Origin: CAIKZZ01 sp035604595
GTDB taxonomy: Bacteria > Pseudomonadota > Gammaproteobacteria > Steroidobacterales > Steroidobacteraceae
Direction: 5' to 3'
DNA length: 64,000 nucleotides
Assembly: GCA_035604595.1 (NCBI GenBank)
Contig: DATNIE010000020.1
Span: 1-64,000 of the forward strand
Under the pieces are notes generated by a model. That model had not been told where the DNA came from and searched no databases. It was given only the letters and a program-made list of their open reading frames with translations. Positions 52,465 to 63,779 of this stretch are shown here, piece after piece (the stretch's first letter is position 1; every line of letters begins with the position of its first letter). A program made the translations under genes and the position numbers.

Positions 52465-55400
52465 TCAGGTTGCGCCGAGCGCCGCGAGGACCGCGCCGGC
52501 GGTTGCGAGCCGCTCCGCATCGCTCGAGCCGCGGCGCGTGAAACGCAGGCGCGCCGGGCCCTCGAGCCGGTAGATCCGCGGCTCTTTCTGCACGAGCTTG
52601 AGCACCGTCGCCGGCTCGACCCGGTGCTCGCTGCCGAAGTCGACGAGCCCGCCGAGCGGGCCGACGTCGAGACGCGTGAGCCCGAGCGAGGCCGCCCGAA
52701 GCTTGAGGCGCGTGATCCGCATCAGGTTCTGGATCGGCACCGGGAGGAGCCCGAAGCGGTCGATCATCTCGGCCTCGAGGTCGCCGAGCGCCTGGTCGTC
52801 GGGCGCGGCCGCGATGCGCTTGTACAGCACGAGCCGCAGATGCACGTCGGGCATGTAATCCGACGGGATCAGCGCGGGGATGTGCAGGTCGAGCTCGGGG
52901 CCCGCGTACAGCGGCCTGTCCAGATCCGGCTCCTGACCCGCCTTCAGCGCCTTGACCGCGCGCTCGAGCAGGTCGAGGTACAGGCTGAAGCCGATCTCCG
53001 TGATCTCCCCGCTCTGCTCGGCGCCCAGCAGCTCGCCGGCGCCACGGATCTCGAGGTCGTGGGTGGCGAGGGCAAAGCCGGCGCCGAGGTCCTCGAGCGA
53101 CTCGATCGCCTCCAGGCGCTTGGCGGCATCGCCGGTCAGCGCGGCCCTGGGCGGCGCGATCAGGTACGCGAAGGCCCTGTGGTGGGAGCGGCCGACGCGG
53201 CCGCGCAGCTGATGCAGCTGCGCGAGCCCGAAGCGATCGGCGCGGTCGATGACGATGGTGTTGGCGGTCGGCACGTCGATGCCGCTCTCGATGATCGTGC
53301 TGCAGACGAGCACGTTGAAGCGGCGGTGGTAGAAATCGAGCATCAGACGCTCAAGGTCGCGCTCGCGCATCTGGCCATGGCCGACGCGGACGTCCGCCTC
53401 CGGCACGAGCGCGCGGATCTCCGCGGCGCGCCGCTCGATGGACTCGACCGCGTTGTGCACGTAGTACACCTGCCCGCCGCGGCGGATCTCGCGGATGATC
53501 GCCTCGCGCACCGTCGCCGCATTCCATTCGAGCACGAAGGTCTGCACCGCGAGGCGCTCGGCCGGTGGCGTCGTGATCAGCGACAGATCCTTAAGGCCGC
53601 CGAGCGCCATGTTGAGCGTGCGCGGGATCGGGGTTGCGGTCAGCGTCAGCACGTCGACGTCGGCGCGCAGCGCCTTCAGCCGCTCCTTGTCGCGCACCCC
53701 GAAGCGGTGCTCCTCATCGACGATCACGAGCCCGAGGTTTTTGAACTTGACTCCGGCCTGCAGCAGCCGGTGGGTCGCGACCACGATGTCGATCGTGCCG
53801 TCGGCGAGCCCGGCGAGCACGACGCGCGCCTCTTTGCCGGTGCGAAACCGGGACAGGTTCTCGATGCGCACCGGCCAGTCCGCGAAGCGGTCCGTGAACG
53901 TCTGCTGGTGCTGCTGCGCCAGCAGCGTCGTCGGCACCAGCACCGCGACCTGCCGGCCGGCCTGAACGGCCGCGAATGCGGCCCTGAGCGCCACTTCGGT
54001 CTTGCCGAAGCCGACGTCCCCGCAGACGACGCGGTCCATGGGCTTGGCCGTGGCAAGGTCGGCGAGCACGGCGCGGATCGTCTCGGCCTGGTCGTGCGTC
54101 TCCTCGAACGGGAACGCCGCCGCGAACGTCGCGTAGTCGCGCGCCGCCGGCGCCATCGCGGTGCCCAGCCGCGCCGCCCGCCGCGCATACAGGTCGAGGA
54201 GCTCTGCCGCGACGTCGCGGATCCTCGCGGCGGCGCGCTTCCTGGCCTTGGGCCATTCGCTGCCGCCGAGCTTGTGGAGCGGTGCGCTCTCGGATGGCGC
54301 ACCGGTGTAGCGGGTCACGCGCGCGAGCGCCGTCACCGGCACGTACAGCTTGTCCCCGTCGGCGTACTCGATGACCAGGAACTCGTGGGGCTGGCCGTCG
54401 ACGTCGAGCGTCTTCAGGCCCTGGTAGCGGCCGACCCCGTGGTCCTCGTGGACCACGGGCGCGCCGATGGTCAGGTCGCGCAGGTCCTTTAGGATCTGCT
54501 CGGGGTCGCGCTCGGCGCGGCGTCGGCGGCGTTCCTGCCGCGCGCGCTCGCCGTGCAGCTGCTCCTCGGTGACCAGCGCGAGGCCGGCGGCCGGCAGCAC
54601 GAGGCCCGCGACCGCGGCCGAGACGGTGATCGCGAGCGAGGCGTCGTTCGCGAGGAACGCCGACCAGTCGGCCACGGCCTGCGGGAAGCGCTCGTGGGCG
54701 TGCAGCAGCTCGAGCAGCGCCTCGCGCCGCCCGGCCGACTCGGCCACGAGCAGGATCCGCCCGGCGAAGCCGTCGAGGAAGGCAAGCAGCGCGCCGGCGG
54801 CTGGCTCGGCGCGCGGATCGATCCTGAGCGGCGGCGGCGCGAGCGTCGGGTAGTTTCGAAACGGCGTGCCGCTGTCGGTCGCACCGACCGGCTCGACCTT
54901 GACCGCGGCGGCAGACACCCGCGGATAGGCGGCTAACAGCTGCTCGAGCTCGGCCGGTGGCAGAAAAACCTCGGCGGGATCCAGCAGCGGGCGCTCGAGG
55001 TCGTGGCGGCGCTGCTCGTGGCGCGCGGTGATCTCGTCCCACAGCGCGGCCGCGACCACGCCGGCCCCGCAGGTGTCGATGGTCAGCACCTGCGCCGGCA
55101 GGTAGTCGGCGAGGCTGGCGAGGCGCTCGAAGAACAGCGGCAGGTAGTACTCGATGCCGCCGACCGGCAACCCGTCGCTGACGCTGCGGTAGACCTGCGA
55201 GCGGGTCACGTCGCCCTCGAACCGTTGCCGGTAGCGGCGCCGGAACTCCCGGATCGCCTCCGGCGTCAGCGTGAACTCCCGCGCCGGCAGCAGCCGGATC
55301 GCGGGCAACCGCTCGCCCGAGCGCTGCGTATCCGGATCGAACACGCGAATGCTGTCGATATCGGTGTCGAACAGGTCGATGCGATAGGGGGTTGGGGCGC

Positions 55401-55953
55401 CCATCGGATACAGGTCGATCAGCGAGCCACGCACCGCGTACTCGCCCGGGGCGACCACCTGCGTCACGCTCGCGTAGCCGGCGGCTGCGAGGCGCCTGCG
55501 GAACCCCGCGAGGTCTAGCCGCGTGCCGGCAGTGAGGATGAGCGTGTGCGAGACCACGAACGCGGGCGGCGGCAGGCGCTGGAAGAGCGCATCGACGGCC
55601 ACGACCACGATGCCGCGCTTGAGTGAGGCCAGCGCGGCGAGCGTAGCGAGCCGCTGCGAGGTGATGTCCGGATGCGGCGAGAACACGTCGTACGGCAGCG
55701 TCTCGTAGTCCGGCAGCGACACCACCGGGAGCGAGGGCCCCGCAAAGAACGCGAGCTCGCCGGCCAGGCGCTCGGCGTCGCGCGAGTTCGCACTGATCGC
55801 GAGCACCGGGCCGTGCCGCGCGCCGGCCGCCTCGACGCAGGCGAGGGCGAGCGCCGCGCCGTACAGCTGACCCCAGCGAACGACTGGGTCCCGCGGACCT
55901 GGCAGCAATGGATCGAGGGCGGGGATCACCGGGTACACGTACGCCGACGGCAA
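52465..55953 (-). CDS. mfd: Transcription-repair coupling factor Mfd
   Basis: Displaces stalled RNA polymerase and recruits UvrA. UvrB-like N-terminal module (LAISANSRDAERLAGELAFF, DYETLPYDVFSPHPD), RNA polymerase-interaction domain (DEEQ-free variant, EDHGVGRYQGL), and SF2 helicase with GDVGFGKTEVA and DEEHRFG. The C-terminal TRG/UvrA-inhibitory region is present. 1162 aa (E. coli 1148). The start is a TTG at 55953 with GGCAGG upstream; GTGs 5 and 8 codons later are alternatives. Confidence 0.97.
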   Translation of the reverse strand: MPSAYVYPVIPALDPLLPGPRDPVVRWGQLYGAALALACVEAAGARHGPVLAISANSRDAERLAGELAFFAGPSLPVVSLPDYETLPYDVFSPHPDITSQRLATLAALASLKRGIVVVAVDALFQRLPPPAFVVSHTLILTAGTRLDLAGFRRRLAAAGYASVTQVVAPGEYAVRGSLIDLYPMGAPTPYRIDLFDTDIDSIRVFDPDTQRSGERLPAIRLLPAREFTLTPEAIREFRRRYRQRFEGDVTRSQVYRSVSDGLPVGGIEYYLPLFFERLASLADYLPAQVLTIDTCGAGVVAAALWDEITARHEQRRHDLERPLLDPAEVFLPPAELEQLLAAYPRVSAAAVKVEPVGATDSGTPFRNYPTLAPPPLRIDPRAEPAAGALLAFLDGFAGRILLVAESAGRREALLELLHAHERFPQAVADWSAFLANDASLAITVSAAVAGLVLPAAGLALVTEEQLHGERARQERRRRRAERDPEQILKDLRDLTIGAPVVHEDHGVGRYQGLKTLDVDGQPHEFLVIEYADGDKLYVPVTALARVTRYTGAPSESAPLHKLGGSEWPKARKRAAARIRDVAAELLDLYARRAARLGTAMAPAARDYATFAAAFPFEETHDQAETIRAVLADLATAKPMDRVVCGDVGFGKTEVALRAAFAAVQAGRQVAVLVPTTLLAQQHQQTFTDRFADWPVRIENLSRFRTGKEARVVLAGLADGTIDIVVATHRLLQAGVKFKNLGLVIVDEEHRFGVRDKERLKALRADVDVLTLTATPIPRTLNMALGGLKDLSLITTPPAERLAVQTFVLEWNAATVREAIIREIRRGGQVYYVHNAVESIERRAAEIRALVPEADVRVGHGQMRERDLERLMLDFYHRRFNVLVCSTIIESGIDVPTANTIVIDRADRFGLAQLHQLRGRVGRSHHRAFAYLIAPPRAALTGDAAKRLEAIESLEDLGAGFALATHDLEIRGAGELLGAEQSGEITEIGFSLYLDLLERAVKALKAGQEPDLDRPLYAGPELDLHIPALIPSDYMPDVHLRLVLYKRIAAAPDDQALGDLEAEMIDRFGLLPVPIQNLMRITRLKLRAASLGLTRLDVGPLGGLVDFGSEHRVEPATVLKLVQKEPRIYRLEGPARLRFTRRGSSDAERLATAGAVLAALGAT

Positions 55954-56081
55954 TGGGCGGCCTGCCGGCGCCAGCGGCGTCGGAGACCTCGTGGGGCGCG
56001 AGGATACCGGGCGCGGGGCCGCCCGTAACGTGTGGCGACGGGCCGACCCGAAAAGGCCGGCTCCGGCCGGTCAGCGGGCGA

Positions 56082-56363
56082 TCAGCCGCTCGGGGAGATC
56101 AGCACCGCATGGATCAGGCGGTCGTGCTCGAAGTAGACGACCATCGTGGGGTAGTCCCAGCGGGTGATCGGCGGCTGCCCGACTGCCGGGTAGCGCGAGA
56201 TCGGCGCGCCATAGTGCTGCTCGATTGCGCTCATGCGCGTGCCATTCGCCGGCCGGTCGCCGGGAGGCGCTTCCGCGGCACGGACGGACGCCGCCGCGAG
56301 CACGGAGCCGAGTATCAGCGCCACACCCAAGAGCCGGACCGGATTCGAAGCTGTCGAGGCCAT
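56082..56363 (-). CDS. Small secreted protein, BamE/SmpA-like in outline
   Basis: 93 aa with a signal peptide (about 1-30). The mature domain MSAIEQHYGAPISRYPAVGQ, PPITRWDYP and MVVYFEHDRLIHAVL has the helix-then-strands pattern (M-x-x-V-x-x-x-x-G-x-P, W-x-Y) of the SmpA/OmlA fold, but no lipobox Cys. I recall similar unnamed proteins near mfd in other gamma-proteobacteria. GGAGGTG lies 6 bases before the ATG, and an extended -10 (TGCTATATT) 21 bases before it. Role unknown. Confidence 0.8.
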   Translation of the reverse strand: MASTASNPVRLLGVALILGSVLAAASVRAAEAPPGDRPANGTRMSAIEQHYGAPISRYPAVGQPPITRWDYPTMVVYFEHDRLIHAVLISPSG

Positions 56364-56383
56364 GGCAACACCTCCAGATGTTA

Positions 56384-56392
56384 AATATAGCA
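56384..56392 (-). promoter_or_regulatory. Extended -10 promoter for the small secreted protein gene
   Basis: On the minus strand TGCTATATT (TGn plus TATATT) precedes a GGAGG ribosome site and the ATG at 56363. Start site about 56377. No -35 match. Confidence 0.5.
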
Positions 56393-56451
56393 CCGCCACC
56401 ACCGGCGCGAGCCGTCGCACCGCCGCGCGAGGCACCAGGACCATGACGCGG

Positions 56452-56480
56452 TTCGCAGTTCTGAGTACCCATGGTCTAAT
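56452..56480 (+). promoter_or_regulatory. Predicted sigma-70 promoter for lolC
   Basis: TTCGCA (56452-56457), 17-base spacer, TCTAAT (56475-56480). The expected +1 falls at about 56487, exactly on the lolC ATG, suggesting a leaderless mRNA. An AGGGG touches the ATG but is too close to act as a normal ribosome site. Confidence 0.5.
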
Positions 56481-56486
56481 CAGGGG

Positions 56487-57728
56487 ATGATCCGGCCCCT
56501 CGAGCTGTTCGTCGCGCTGCGCTATGCGCGCTCGCGCGAGGCGGGATATTTCGTGTCGTTCATCACCTGGGTGTCGCTGGGTGGCGTCGCGCTCGGCGTC
56601 GCGGCGCTGATCACGATCCTGTCGATCATGAACGGTTTCGAGGCGGAGCTGCGCGAGCGGCTGCTGAGTCTGTCGGCGCACGCGACGCTGACCCGCGCCG
56701 ACGGCGCGCCGCTCGATGGCGCGGCGCTCGCGGCCCGCGCGCTGGCGCTGCCCGGGGTCACGGGCGCGGCGCCCTTCGTCGAGCAGCAGGCGCTGATCAC
56801 GCACGGCGAGGAGATGAGCGCGGCGACGCTGCGCGGCATCGATCCGACACGCGAGCCGTCGGTGTCGACGATCGACCAGGCGCTGCTGTCCGGGCGCCTC
56901 GCCGACCTCGTGCCCGGCGGCAACCGGCTGCTGCTCGGCCGGGTGCTGGCGTTCGAGCTCGGCGCGGCGGTCGGCGATGAGGTCACGGTCATGGTGCCGG
57001 CCGGCGCGCCGGACGGCGACATCACGCCGCGGATCCGGATGTTCACGGTCGCGGGACTGTTCGAGGTGGGACTGCAGGACCACGACAGCGTGCTCGCGCT
57101 CGCGCAGCTCGACGACGTGGCGGCGCTGCGCGGAGTCAGCGGGCCGACCGGGCTGCGGCTCAAGTTCGACGACGTGTTCGCGGCGCCACGCCGCGCGCCG
57201 GTGGTCGCGGCCGCGCTCGGCGGGGGACTGAGGGCGCGCGACTGGACGGTCGAGAACGCGAGCTATTTCCGCGCGATCCGCATCGAGAAGACGATGATGA
57301 CGCTGATCCTGCTGCTGGTCGTCGCGGTCGCCGCCTTCAACATCGTCGCGACACTGGTCATGGTGGTGCGCGCCAAGCGCACCGACATCGCAATCTTGCG
57401 AACCCTCGGCCTCGAGCCGCGCGGCATCGTCGGCGTGTTTATCGCGCAGGGCGCGCTGATCGGCTGGCTCGGTACGGCGCTCGGCGTCGTGCTCGGTCTC
57501 GCGCTCGCCTCCAACGTCGAGCAGGTCGCGGCGTTCCTCGAGCGGGCGTTCGGCTTTCAGATCTTCGATGCCGATGTCTATTACCTGACGCGGATCCCGT
57601 CGCTCGTCGAGCCCGCGGACGTCGCGGTCGTGACGGCGACCGCGCTCGCGCTCACGCTGCTGTCTACCATCTATCCGGCACTTCGCGCCGCGCGCACGGA
57701 GCCGGCCGAGGCGCTGCGCTACGAATGA
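56487..57728 (+). CDS. lolC: Lipoprotein-releasing ABC permease LolC/LolE (first copy)
   Basis: Inner-membrane subunit that releases lipoproteins to LolA. FtsX-type topology: membrane helix at about 25-47 (SFITWVSLGGVALGVAALITIL), large periplasmic domain, then three C-terminal helices from about 270. The start RPLELFVALRYARSR and IMNGFEAELRERLL are typical of LolC/LolE. 413 aa. Overlaps the second permease by 4 bases. Assignment as LolC is by position (first gene) and could be swapped. Confidence 0.93.
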   Translation: MIRPLELFVALRYARSREAGYFVSFITWVSLGGVALGVAALITILSIMNGFEAELRERLLSLSAHATLTRADGAPLDGAALAARALALPGVTGAAPFVEQQALITHGEEMSAATLRGIDPTREPSVSTIDQALLSGRLADLVPGGNRLLLGRVLAFELGAAVGDEVTVMVPAGAPDGDITPRIRMFTVAGLFEVGLQDHDSVLALAQLDDVAALRGVSGPTGLRLKFDDVFAAPRRAPVVAAALGGGLRARDWTVENASYFRAIRIEKTMMTLILLLVVAVAAFNIVATLVMVVRAKRTDIAILRTLGLEPRGIVGVFIAQGALIGWLGTALGVVLGLALASNVEQVAAFLERAFGFQIFDADVYYLTRIPSLVEPADVAVVTATALALTLLSTIYPALRAARTEPAEALRYE

Positions 57729-58978
57729 GCACCTGGCCGGCACTGGAGTCGCGGATTGCGGTGCGCTATCTGCGGGCGCGCACGGAGAACCGCTTCCTGT
57801 CCTTCAGCACCATCGTCGGCGCGCTCGGCATCGCGATCGGCGTGACGGTACTCATCGTCGTGCTGTCGGTCATGAACGGCTTCGAGGTCGAGCTTAAGGA
57901 GCGGATCCTGTCGATCGCCGCGCACGCGACGCTGAGCGGTGTCGACGGGCCGCTCGGCGACTGGCGGGAGGTCGAGGCCCGCGTCGTCAAGGAGCCGCAC
58001 GTGCTGGCGGCGGCACCGTACGTCGAGGAGCGCGGCCTGCTGGCGCACGGCGGGCGGGTCAGCGGCGTGCTGGTGCACGGCGTCGTTCCGGCCGCGGAGC
58101 TCGGCGTTGGGAGCCTTGCCGAGCACGTGCACGGCGGCACGCTCGCAAGCCTCACACCCTTGAGCTACGCGGTGCTGCTCGGCAAGGGTCTCGCCGAGGA
58201 GCTTGGCGTGGGACCCGGTGACAGCGTCGTGCTCGCCGCCCCGCGGGGTACCGCGACGCCCGCCGGGGTCGTGCCGCGCGTGCGCCGGCTGCGGGTCACG
58301 GGCATCATCGAGTCCGGGCTCTACGAGTTCGACCGCAATGTCGCTGTGATGAGCCTCGAGGACGCGGCGCGGCTGTTCCGGCTGGGAACCGCGGTCACGG
58401 GCCTCAGGCTCAAGGTCGACGACCCGTATGCGGCAGGCCGGATCGTGCGGACGGTGGCGGTGGATCTCGGCGGAGGCTTCTACATCAGTGACTGGACCCG
58501 TCAGCATGCCAACTTCTTCCGCTCGATCGCCACCACCAAGTCGATCATGTTCGTGCTGCTCTTGCTCGTGATCGCGGTCGCCGCGTTCAACATCGTCGCG
58601 ACGCTGGTGATGCTGGTCCGCGAGAAGCAGGGCGACATTGCCATTCTGCGCACGCTCGGCCTCGCGCCCGCGAGCCTGGTCGGCGTATTCGTGATCCAGG
58701 GGACGGTGATCGGAGCGCTCGGCACGCTGTCGGGCGTCGTGCTCGGGATCATGCTCGCCGACCACCTGACGGCGGCGGTCCATGCCCTCGAGTCGGTGCT
58801 ACGCGTGACGCTCTTCGATCCGCGCGTGTACTACATCGAGCAGCTGCCGTCGGTCGTCAGCCACGCCGATGTGATCAGGATCGCCGCGACCGCCTTCATC
58901 CTCAGCTGCCTGTCGACGCTGTACCCGGCGTGGCGCGCGGCGCGGACTCAGCCGGCGGAGGCGCTGCGCCATGAGTGA
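57725..58978 (+). CDS. lolE: Lipoprotein-releasing ABC permease LolC/LolE (second copy)
   Basis: Paralogue of the preceding gene with the same FtsX-type layout: ALESRIAVRYLRARTENRF, VLSVMNGFEVELKERIL, periplasmic domain, three C-terminal helices and the matching end QPAEALRHE. 417 aa. The two permeases are adjacent with lolD last, unlike the E. coli lolC-lolD-lolE order. 8-base overlap with lolD. Confidence 0.92.
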   Translation: MSTWPALESRIAVRYLRARTENRFLSFSTIVGALGIAIGVTVLIVVLSVMNGFEVELKERILSIAAHATLSGVDGPLGDWREVEARVVKEPHVLAAAPYVEERGLLAHGGRVSGVLVHGVVPAAELGVGSLAEHVHGGTLASLTPLSYAVLLGKGLAEELGVGPGDSVVLAAPRGTATPAGVVPRVRRLRVTGIIESGLYEFDRNVAVMSLEDAARLFRLGTAVTGLRLKVDDPYAAGRIVRTVAVDLGGGFYISDWTRQHANFFRSIATTKSIMFVLLLLVIAVAAFNIVATLVMLVREKQGDIAILRTLGLAPASLVGVFVIQGTVIGALGTLSGVVLGIMLADHLTAAVHALESVLRVTLFDPRVYYIEQLPSVVSHADVIRIAATAFILSCLSTLYPAWRAARTQPAEALRHE

Positions 58979-59687
58979 GGCGACGCTGACCGCGGCTGCT
59001 GCGACGGGCCCGGTCCTGCGGGCCCGCGGGCTCGTCAAGGAGTTCCGTCAGGGACCGGCGCTGCTGCGCGTGCTCGCCGGCGTCGATCTCGCGGTCGGGC
59101 GCGGCGAGCGCATCGCGATCGTCGGCAGTTCCGGGTCCGGCAAGACGACGCTGCTGCAGCTGCTCGGCGGTCTCGACCTGCCGACCGCCGGTGAGGTCGA
59201 GATCGACGGGGAGGCCATGTCACGGCTGAGCGATGCGGCCCGCGGGCACCTGCGCAACCGCGCGGTCGGCTTCGTCTACCAGTTCCATCACCTGCTGCCG
59301 GAGTTCACGGCGCTCGAGAACGTCGCGATGCCGCTGCTGGTCCGGCGCATGCCGACCGCCGCGGCGTTCGCGAGCGCCAGGACAGTGCTCGGCCGGGTCG
59401 GCCTCGGCGAGCGCCTGAGTCACCGGCCGGCACAGCTGTCGGGTGGTGAACGCCAGCGCGCGGCGGTCGCCCGCGCGCTCGTGACCCGCCCGGCGGTCGT
59501 GCTCGCGGACGAGCCGACCGGCAACCTCGATGGGGCGAACGCCGAGCAGGTGTTCGGCCTGATGCTCGAGCTCAACCGCGAGTTCGGCGTCAGCCTCGTG
59601 ATCGTCACGCACGATGAGCGGCTGGCCGCACGACTCGATCGGATCTTGGTGCTCAGCGACGGTCTGCTCGCCGAGCGACGCACCTGA
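58971..59687 (+). CDS. lolD: Lipoprotein-releasing ABC ATPase LolD
   Basis: ATPase of the LolCDE transporter. Walker A GSSGSGKT (52-59), Q-loop YQFHHLLPEF, signature LSGGE (156-160), Walker B VVLADEPTGNLD. 238 aa. The start ATG overlaps the lolE stop by 8 bases. Completes a three-gene operon from the lolC promoter. Confidence 0.97.
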   Translation: MSEATLTAAAATGPVLRARGLVKEFRQGPALLRVLAGVDLAVGRGERIAIVGSSGSGKTTLLQLLGGLDLPTAGEVEIDGEAMSRLSDAARGHLRNRAVGFVYQFHHLLPEFTALENVAMPLLVRRMPTAAAFASARTVLGRVGLGERLSHRPAQLSGGERQRAAVARALVTRPAVVLADEPTGNLDGANAEQVFGLMLELNREFGVSLVIVTHDERLAARLDRILVLSDGLLAERRT

Positions 59688-59756
59688 GGCACTGCCGGAG
59701 CGGGGCAAGCTCTAGTATCATCAGCCGCTTACGGGGCAACGGGATCGGAACACGCG

Positions 59757-60428
59757 ATGTGGGAGATCATCAAGGCCGGCGGTCCCGTCATGTGGCCGAT
59801 CATCTGCTTGTCGATCGTCGCGGCGGCGATCCTGCTCGAGCGGCTGTGGACGCTGCAGGAGCGGCGCATCATCCCGCGCGAGCTGACCGGCAAGATCTGG
59901 AAGCTCGTCGAGAGCGGCAAGCTGACCGACCGGCACATCGCGGCGCTGGCGCAGAACTCCTGCCTCGGCCAGATCCTGGCTGCGGGTCTTGCCAACCGCC
60001 ACCGGCCGCGCGAGTACATCAAGGAAGCGATCGAGGATACCGGGCGGCACGTGGTGCACGAGCTCGAGCGCTTCCTCAACATGCTGGGAACCATCGCGGC
60101 CGTCTCCCCGCTGCTGGGGCTGCTCGGCACGGTGATCGGGATCATCGTCGCCTTCAACGGGATCACCCATCAGGGCGTCGGCGATCCGAAGGTGCTGTCC
60201 GGCGGGATCGGCCAGGCGCTGATCTGTACGGCTGCCGGACTCATCGTCGCAATCCCCTCGCTGATGGGCTATCGGTACCTGCGCGGCCGGGTCGACCAGC
60301 TCGTGATCCAGATGGAGAAGGAGGCGCTGACGCTGGTGCAGGCGCTCGATGAGCAGCGCGACGTGCACTCGGTGCTCGAGCGCGAGCGCGACCGCCTGCG
60401 CGCGTCCGGCTCGGCGTCCGCCGCATGA
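59757..60428 (+). CDS. exbB: MotA/TolQ/ExbB proton-channel family protein
   Basis: Proton-conducting inner-membrane subunit, 223 aa with three helices (about 10-28, 108-130, 150-172). EDTGRHVVHELERFLNMLGT and the conserved GLLGTVIGIIVAF / ISxALxxTAxGLxxAIP-type segment (GGIGQALICTAAGLIVAIP) identify the family. Weak -10-like TATCAT at 59716. With the following ExbD it forms a pair without tonB; in Pseudomonas a similar pair sits before lpxK, suggesting an envelope role other than siderophore uptake. Confidence 0.93.
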   Translation: MWEIIKAGGPVMWPIICLSIVAAAILLERLWTLQERRIIPRELTGKIWKLVESGKLTDRHIAALAQNSCLGQILAAGLANRHRPREYIKEAIEDTGRHVVHELERFLNMLGTIAAVSPLLGLLGTVIGIIVAFNGITHQGVGDPKVLSGGIGQALICTAAGLIVAIPSLMGYRYLRGRVDQLVIQMEKEALTLVQALDEQRDVHSVLERERDRLRASGSASAA

Positions 60429-60839
60429 ACTTCGGCCGGCGCAGCCAGCTCGAGCCCGAAATCAACGTCACCTCGTTGATCGACGTGGTGCTCTTGCTCG
60501 TGATGTTCTTCATGGTCTCGACGTCGTTCGTCCAGGACGGGCGGCTCAAGGTGCGCTTGCCTGAGTCGAGCGCGAAGCCGGAGGAGCGCGCGCCGGATCC
60601 GGTGACGATCATCGTGGCGGTCGACGGCTCCTACCGGGTCAATGACCGCGCACTCGTCAACCGCAGCCCCGAAACGCTGCGCGCCGCGCTCGAGAAGCTG
60701 GCGCCGGGCGCCACGGGCCGGGCACTGACGATTCGCGCCGATGCGCGCGCGACCCACCAGGCGGTCGTGACCGCGATGGACGTCGCCGGGCGGGTCGGCT
60801 TCGCGCAGGTCAACATCGCCACCGTCAACCAGCAGCCCG

Positions 60840-60847
<8 letters not shown>
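60425..60847 (+). CDS. exbD: ExbD/TolR-family biopolymer transport protein
   Basis: Partner of the ExbB protein. One membrane helix (about 16-35) starting INVTSLIDVVLLLVMFFM with the proton-relay Asp20; periplasmic domain ending in VGFAQVNIAT. 140 aa. ATGA overlap with exbB and 8-base overlap with msbA. Confidence 0.94.
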
Positions 60848-62597
<1,750 letters not shown>

Positions 62598-62600
62598 TGC

Positions 62601-63581
62601 ATGCGCGGCTGGCTCGAGCGGGTGTGGTTTGGCGGCGCGCGGGGCGGCGGTTGGCTGGTGCCGCTGGCGCTGCTGTTCGGCGCCGCGAGCACGCTCAGGC
62701 GCCATGCCTACCGCGCCGGCTGGCTGCCGCGGGTGCGCATCGGCCGGCCGGTCGTGGTGATCGGCAACCTCACGGTCGGCGGCAGCGGCAAGACCCCGCT
62801 CACCGTGTGGCTCGCAACGCAGCTCAAGGCGCGCGGGCTCAAGGTCGGCATCGTCATCCGGGGATATGGCGGCACAAGCCGCGGCCCGCTGCGCGTCGAG
62901 CCTGGCACGGACCCGACGCTCGCGGGCGATGAGGCCGTGCTGCTCGCGCGGCGCACCGGGGCTCCGGTCGTCGTTGGCCGCGACCGGGTCGCGGCCGCGC
63001 GGCTGCTCGCCGATGAGGTCGACCTCGTGATCGCCGACGACGGCCTGCAGCACTACCGGCTGGCGCGTGACCTCGAGATCGTGGTCGTCGACGGCGTGCG
63101 GCGCTTCGGCAATGGCCGGCTGCTGCCCGCCGGACCCCTGCGCGAGAGCCCCGCGCGCGCCGCCGACGCCGATTTCGTCATCGTCAACGGCGGTACGGCG
63201 CTGGACGGGGAGATCGCGATGTCGCTGCGGCCGGGCGATCTGGTGGCGCTCGGCTCCGGCGCGCGGCGTGCGGTCGCGGACTTCGCCGGCCGGCAGGTGC
63301 ACGCGCTCGCCGGGATCGGTCATCCGGCGCGGTTCTTCGCGACGCTGCGCGCGGCGGGCCTGAACCCCATCGAGCATGCGCTCGCCGATCACGCGCCGCT
63401 CGCCCCGCCGGATCTCGAGTTCGGCGACGCACTCCCGGTGCTGATGACCGAGAAGGATGCCGTAAAATGCGCCGGGTTCCCGGACCGCGGGCGTTACTGG
63501 CTCGAGGTGTCGGCCGATATCGAGCCCGCAGGCGCCGAACGATTGCTCGCACGGCTCGCGGCGCTGGTGAGACCGTCGTAA
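62601..63581 (+). CDS. lpxK: Tetraacyldisaccharide 4'-kinase
   Basis: Phosphorylates the lipid A disaccharide to lipid IVA at the inner membrane. P-loop VGGSGKTPLTVWLA (about 59), preceded by the membrane-associated N-terminal helix (GWLVPLALLFGAAS). RGYGG, GDEAVLLARR and ADDGLQHYRLARDLEIVVVD follow the family pattern. 326 aa. Starts 3 bases after msbA. Uses the product of LpxB. Confidence 0.97.
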   Translation: MRGWLERVWFGGARGGGWLVPLALLFGAASTLRRHAYRAGWLPRVRIGRPVVVIGNLTVGGSGKTPLTVWLATQLKARGLKVGIVIRGYGGTSRGPLRVEPGTDPTLAGDEAVLLARRTGAPVVVGRDRVAAARLLADEVDLVIADDGLQHYRLARDLEIVVVDGVRRFGNGRLLPAGPLRESPARAADADFVIVNGGTALDGEIAMSLRPGDLVALGSGARRAVADFAGRQVHALAGIGHPARFFATLRAAGLNPIEHALADHAPLAPPDLEFGDALPVLMTEKDAVKCAGFPDRGRYWLEVSADIEPAGAERLLARLAALVRPS

Positions 63582-63590
63582 GGATCGACA

Positions 63591-63779
63591 ATGGACACGA
63601 AACTGCTCGACATTCTCGCCTGCCCGGTCTGCAAGGGGCCGCTCAGGTGGAGCCGGGAGACGCAGGAGCTCGTCTGCCGGGCCGACCGGCTGGCATTTCC
63701 GGTGCGCGATGACATCCCGGTCATGCTCGAGGAAGAGGCACGACGACTCGCGAGCGACGACGCGGTGCTGACGGCCTGA
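63591..63779 (+). CDS. Trm112-like (YcaR family) zinc-ribbon-type protein
   Basis: 62 aa: LLDILACPVCKGPLRW with one Cys-x2-Cys pair, then LVCRADRLAFPVRDDIPVML. The family (UPF0434/Trm112) sits between lpxK and kdsB across proteobacteria; the molecular role of the bacterial members is not settled. Its TGA overlaps the kdsB ATG by one base (TGATG). Confidence 0.93.
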   Translation: MDTKLLDILACPVCKGPLRWSRETQELVCRADRLAFPVRDDIPVMLEEEARRLASDDAVLTA

